The position numbers and the translations under genes are program-made. DNA of 16,284 nt from Bacillota bacterium (GTDB lineage: Bacteria > Bacillota > Clostridia > Tissierellales > Sedimentibacteraceae), in assembly GCA_023453025.1 (NCBI GenBank), contig JAEXUD010000033.1, positions 1 to 16,284 on the forward strand, written 5' to 3'. The notes beneath the pieces are model-generated. The model did no database searches and had not been told where the DNA came from. It worked only from the letters and a program-made list of their open reading frames with translations. Below are positions 14,709 through 16,284 of the stretch, in pieces; the stretch's first letter is position 1; every line of letters starts with the position of its first letter.

Positions 14709-15767
14709 ATGCAAAACGTAAAAGTAATTATCTGGGGACTTGGAGCAATGGGCTCCGGTATGGCAAAAATGTTATTGAACAAAAAGGGTGTTGATATAGT
14801 AGGTGCTGTTGGAAGAGGCGCAAAAATCGGAAAAAGCATGTATGAGATAATAGGAGTTGAAAGAGGAGACAGACCTGAAGTATTAATCGGATCACCTGAA
14901 GATGTTATAAAAGAAAAAGCTGCGGACGTAGTTTTATGTTGTACAGACTCCTATACAAAGGTTGCATTTGACAGATTGAAATTTGTTTTAGAGAAAAAGA
15001 TAAATGTAGTTTCAAGTGCCGAAGAAATGTCTTATCCACAGGCACAATCACCGGATCATGCAAAACAGTTGGATGAAATCGCTAAAGCTAACGGGGTATC
15101 AATTCTCGGAACAGGTATCAATCCTGGCTTAATTATGGATTTACTTGTTGTAGTTATGACCGGATGCTGCGAATCAGTTGATCATATTGTTTCAAGAAGA
15201 GTAAACAGCTTATCTCCTTTTGGACCTACTGTTATGCAGGAGCAAGGCATAGGCATCACTGTCGACGAATTCAAAAAAGGTGTTGAAACCGGACATTTGG
15301 CAGGACATGTTGGATTCCAGGAGTCTATAAACATGATTTCAGATGCGATAGGATGGAAAGTAGAAAAGATTACTACCTCAATGGACCCGATAGTTACTGA
15401 TGTAGACAGAAAATCTCCTTATGGATTTGCTGCTGCCGGAAATGTTGCAGGTGTTGCTATGAAAGGTTATGGTTACATTGACGGAGAATTGAAAATTGAA
15501 ATGGATCATCCACAGCAAATTGAACCTGAACAGGTTGGCGTACAAACAGGAGATTATGTAATCATAAAAGGAACTCCTAATATAAATATGGTTAACTCAC
15601 CGGAAGTACCGGGCGGAATCGGAACAATTGCTATGTGCGTAAATATGATTCCTCAAATTATAAATGCAAAACCGGGCTTAAGAACAATGATTGATTTGCC
15701 GGTTCCTAGAGCAATTATGGGAGATATGAGAGAACTAATCGATCCTGAATGCAAAATAGTTAAATAG
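14709..15767 (+). CDS. ord: 2,4-diaminopentanoate dehydrogenase
   Basis: The 352-residue NAD(P)-dependent enzyme oxidatively deaminates (2R,4S)-2,4-diaminopentanoate to 2-amino-4-oxopentanoate in anaerobic ornithine degradation. The ATG has GGGAGG seven bases upstream. The N-terminal Rossmann fold shows VIIWGLGAMGSGMA, with the GxGxxG at residues 10-15. The rest resembles the dihydrodipicolinate-reductase-like fold of Ord, including the TGINPGLIMDLL stretch. The identification rests on this pattern and on the adjoining ortA and ortB genes, the same company as in Clostridium (Acetoanaerobium) sticklandii. Transcription is expected from the sigma-54 promoter at 14597. A palindromic repeat separates it from ortA by 126 bases. 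Confidence 0.93.
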   Translation: MQNVKVIIWGLGAMGSGMAKMLLNKKGVDIVGAVGRGAKIGKSMYEIIGVERGDRPEVLIGSPEDVIKEKAADVVLCCTDSYTKVAFDRLKFVLEKKINVVSSAEEMSYPQAQSPDHAKQLDEIAKANGVSILGTGINPGLIMDLLVVVMTGCCESVDHIVSRRVNSLSPFGPTVMQEQGIGITVDEFKKGVETGHLAGHVGFQESINMISDAIGWKVEKITTSMDPIVTDVDRKSPYGFAAAGNVAGVAMKGYGYIDGELKIEMDHPQQIEPEQVGVQTGDYVIIKGTPNINMVNSPEVPGGIGTIAMCVNMIPQIINAKPGLRTMIDLPVPRAIMGDMRELIDPECKIVK

Positions 15768-15780
15768 TTATTTATATCGG

Positions 15781-15862
15781 TGTTTGTCATCCTGAAGTGT
15801 AGCGAAGGATCTCATATTTTAAAAAAGTGAGCTTTTTCACCTTCGGTTCAGAATGACAAGCA
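15781..15862. repeat. Palindromic dispersed repeat inside the ord-ortA gap
   Basis: TGTTTGTCATCCTGAA (15781-15796) pairs with TTCAGAATGACAAGCA (15847-15862) at 14 of 16 positions. An inner CGAAGG/CCTTCG pair and a small GTGA...TCAC hairpin lie within. The left part (GTCATCCTGAAGTGTAGCGA then AGGATCTC) matches the complement of the 7687-7758 repeat. It sits between two co-transcribed genes and would fold in the mRNA, possibly altering the ratio of ord to ortA. Confidence 0.75.
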
Positions 15863-15893
15863 GAATTTAAAAATATAGTTAGGAAGTGCAATA

Positions 15894-16199
15894 ATGATAA
15901 AAAAGGGAGAATGGGTTTTAATACATAGAAATGTGTTAGAACCGTCAGAAAGAGCGCCGCAAGTACCGGAAGATACAAAACAGGTACCGTTGGAAATGTG
16001 GATAAAAGGATATTTGCAGGAAGAAGCAAACATAGGAGAAGAAGTAACAGTTCAGACAAGAACAAAACGTATAGAAAAAGGGATATTGTTGGAAGTAAAT
16101 CCATACTATAAGCATGATTTCGGTAAATTTGTACCCGAACTTATTCAAATCAGCGATCAAGTAAAAGAAATAGTATTCGGAGGTGCTGATAATGAATAA
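15894..16199 (+). CDS. ortA: 2-amino-4-ketopentanoate thiolase, alpha subunit
   Basis: The 101-residue small subunit of the PLP-dependent thiolase OrtAB, which cleaves 2-amino-4-oxopentanoate with CoA to alanine and acetyl-CoA. The ATG follows AGGAAG. The sequence (ERAPQVPEDTKQVPLEMWIKG, then VNPYYKHDFGKFVPEL) matches what I recall of clostridial OrtA and the length fits. It overlaps the start of ortB by eight bases, so the two subunits are translationally coupled, fitting a stoichiometric complex. Confidence 0.93.
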   Translation: MIKKGEWVLIHRNVLEPSERAPQVPEDTKQVPLEMWIKGYLQEEANIGEEVTVQTRTKRIEKGILLEVNPYYKHDFGKFVPELIQISDQVKEIVFGGADNE

Positions 16200-16284
16200 A
16201 GACATGAGCTATTCAGGAGTGATGAAAAGAAGACCAGAAATAATGAAGCAGGCAGCAGGACTGGACTTTTCAGAATTTGAAAGC
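16192..16284 (+). CDS. ortB: 2-amino-4-ketopentanoate thiolase, beta subunit (5' part only)
   Basis: Only the first 31 codons lie in the window and the frame is open to the edge. The product begins MNKDMSYSGVMKRRPEIMKQ, like OrtB, the catalytic PLP-binding subunit. GGAGG (16179-16183) lies eight bases before the ATG, inside ortA. The assignment depends on ord and ortA upstream. The oraS/oraE aminomutase genes usually follow and may lie beyond the edge. Confidence 0.85.
   Translation, partial: MNKDMSYSGVMKRRPEIMKQAAGLDFSEFES

Noticed and set aside
15787..16104. 105-codon leucine-rich minus-strand frame that could look like a membrane protein
   Set aside because: It is antisense to ortA and its hydrophobicity comes from complementing lysine/glutamate-rich codons.

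Overview
The window is low-GC, Gram-positive-type DNA with strong AGGAGG ribosome sites and many near-consensus TTGACA/TATAAT promoters. Its gene content suggests an anaerobic, amino-acid-fermenting member of the Clostridia/Tissierellia (for example Sedimentibacter or Acetoanaerobium-like; this genus guess is inference). The best evidence is the right edge, where ord, ortA and the start of ortB encode the lower half of the oxidative (Stickland-type) ornithine degradation pathway.

Left part (1-5480): rlmH on the minus strand with its terminator, a secreted protein with an HExxH motif and SLH-like repeats, and a small membrane protein that looks like a degenerate relative of cobalamin synthase CobS. 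Next comes a trpS-amidohydrolase operon with a perfect consensus promoter and a leader hairpin, closed by a clear terminator.

Middle (5496-7829): a palindromic, transposase-less element of 257 bp with perfect 16-bp terminal inverted repeats and a 6-bp target duplication (MITE-like). It is followed by typA/bipA and a 72-bp palindromic repeat between convergent genes.

Right part (7830-16284): two sigma-54 control units separated by luxS. Unit 1 is a minus-strand operon of an iron-type alcohol dehydrogenase and a CoA-acylating methylmalonate-semialdehyde-type dehydrogenase. It has a canonical -24/-12 promoter, three related upstream sites and a divergent PAS/AAA+/Fis activator gene. Unit 2 is a second PAS/AAA+/Fis activator (RocR-like, with an altered GAFTGA loop), a very strong terminator, a -24/-12 promoter and then ord-ortA-ortB. 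The layout implies that fermentation of an aldehyde/alcohol pair and of ornithine are each switched on by their own enhancer-binding protein.

Two dispersed repeat families occur. The MITE-like family has a full copy at 5502-5758 and a half copy at 12810-12905, just upstream of the second activator. The short GTCATCCTGAA...GAAGRATCTC family has copies at 7687-7758 and 15781-15862, the latter inside the ord-ortA intergenic gap. No rRNA, tRNA, CRISPR array or phage genes were seen. The first 115 bases are T-rich with no supportable gene.
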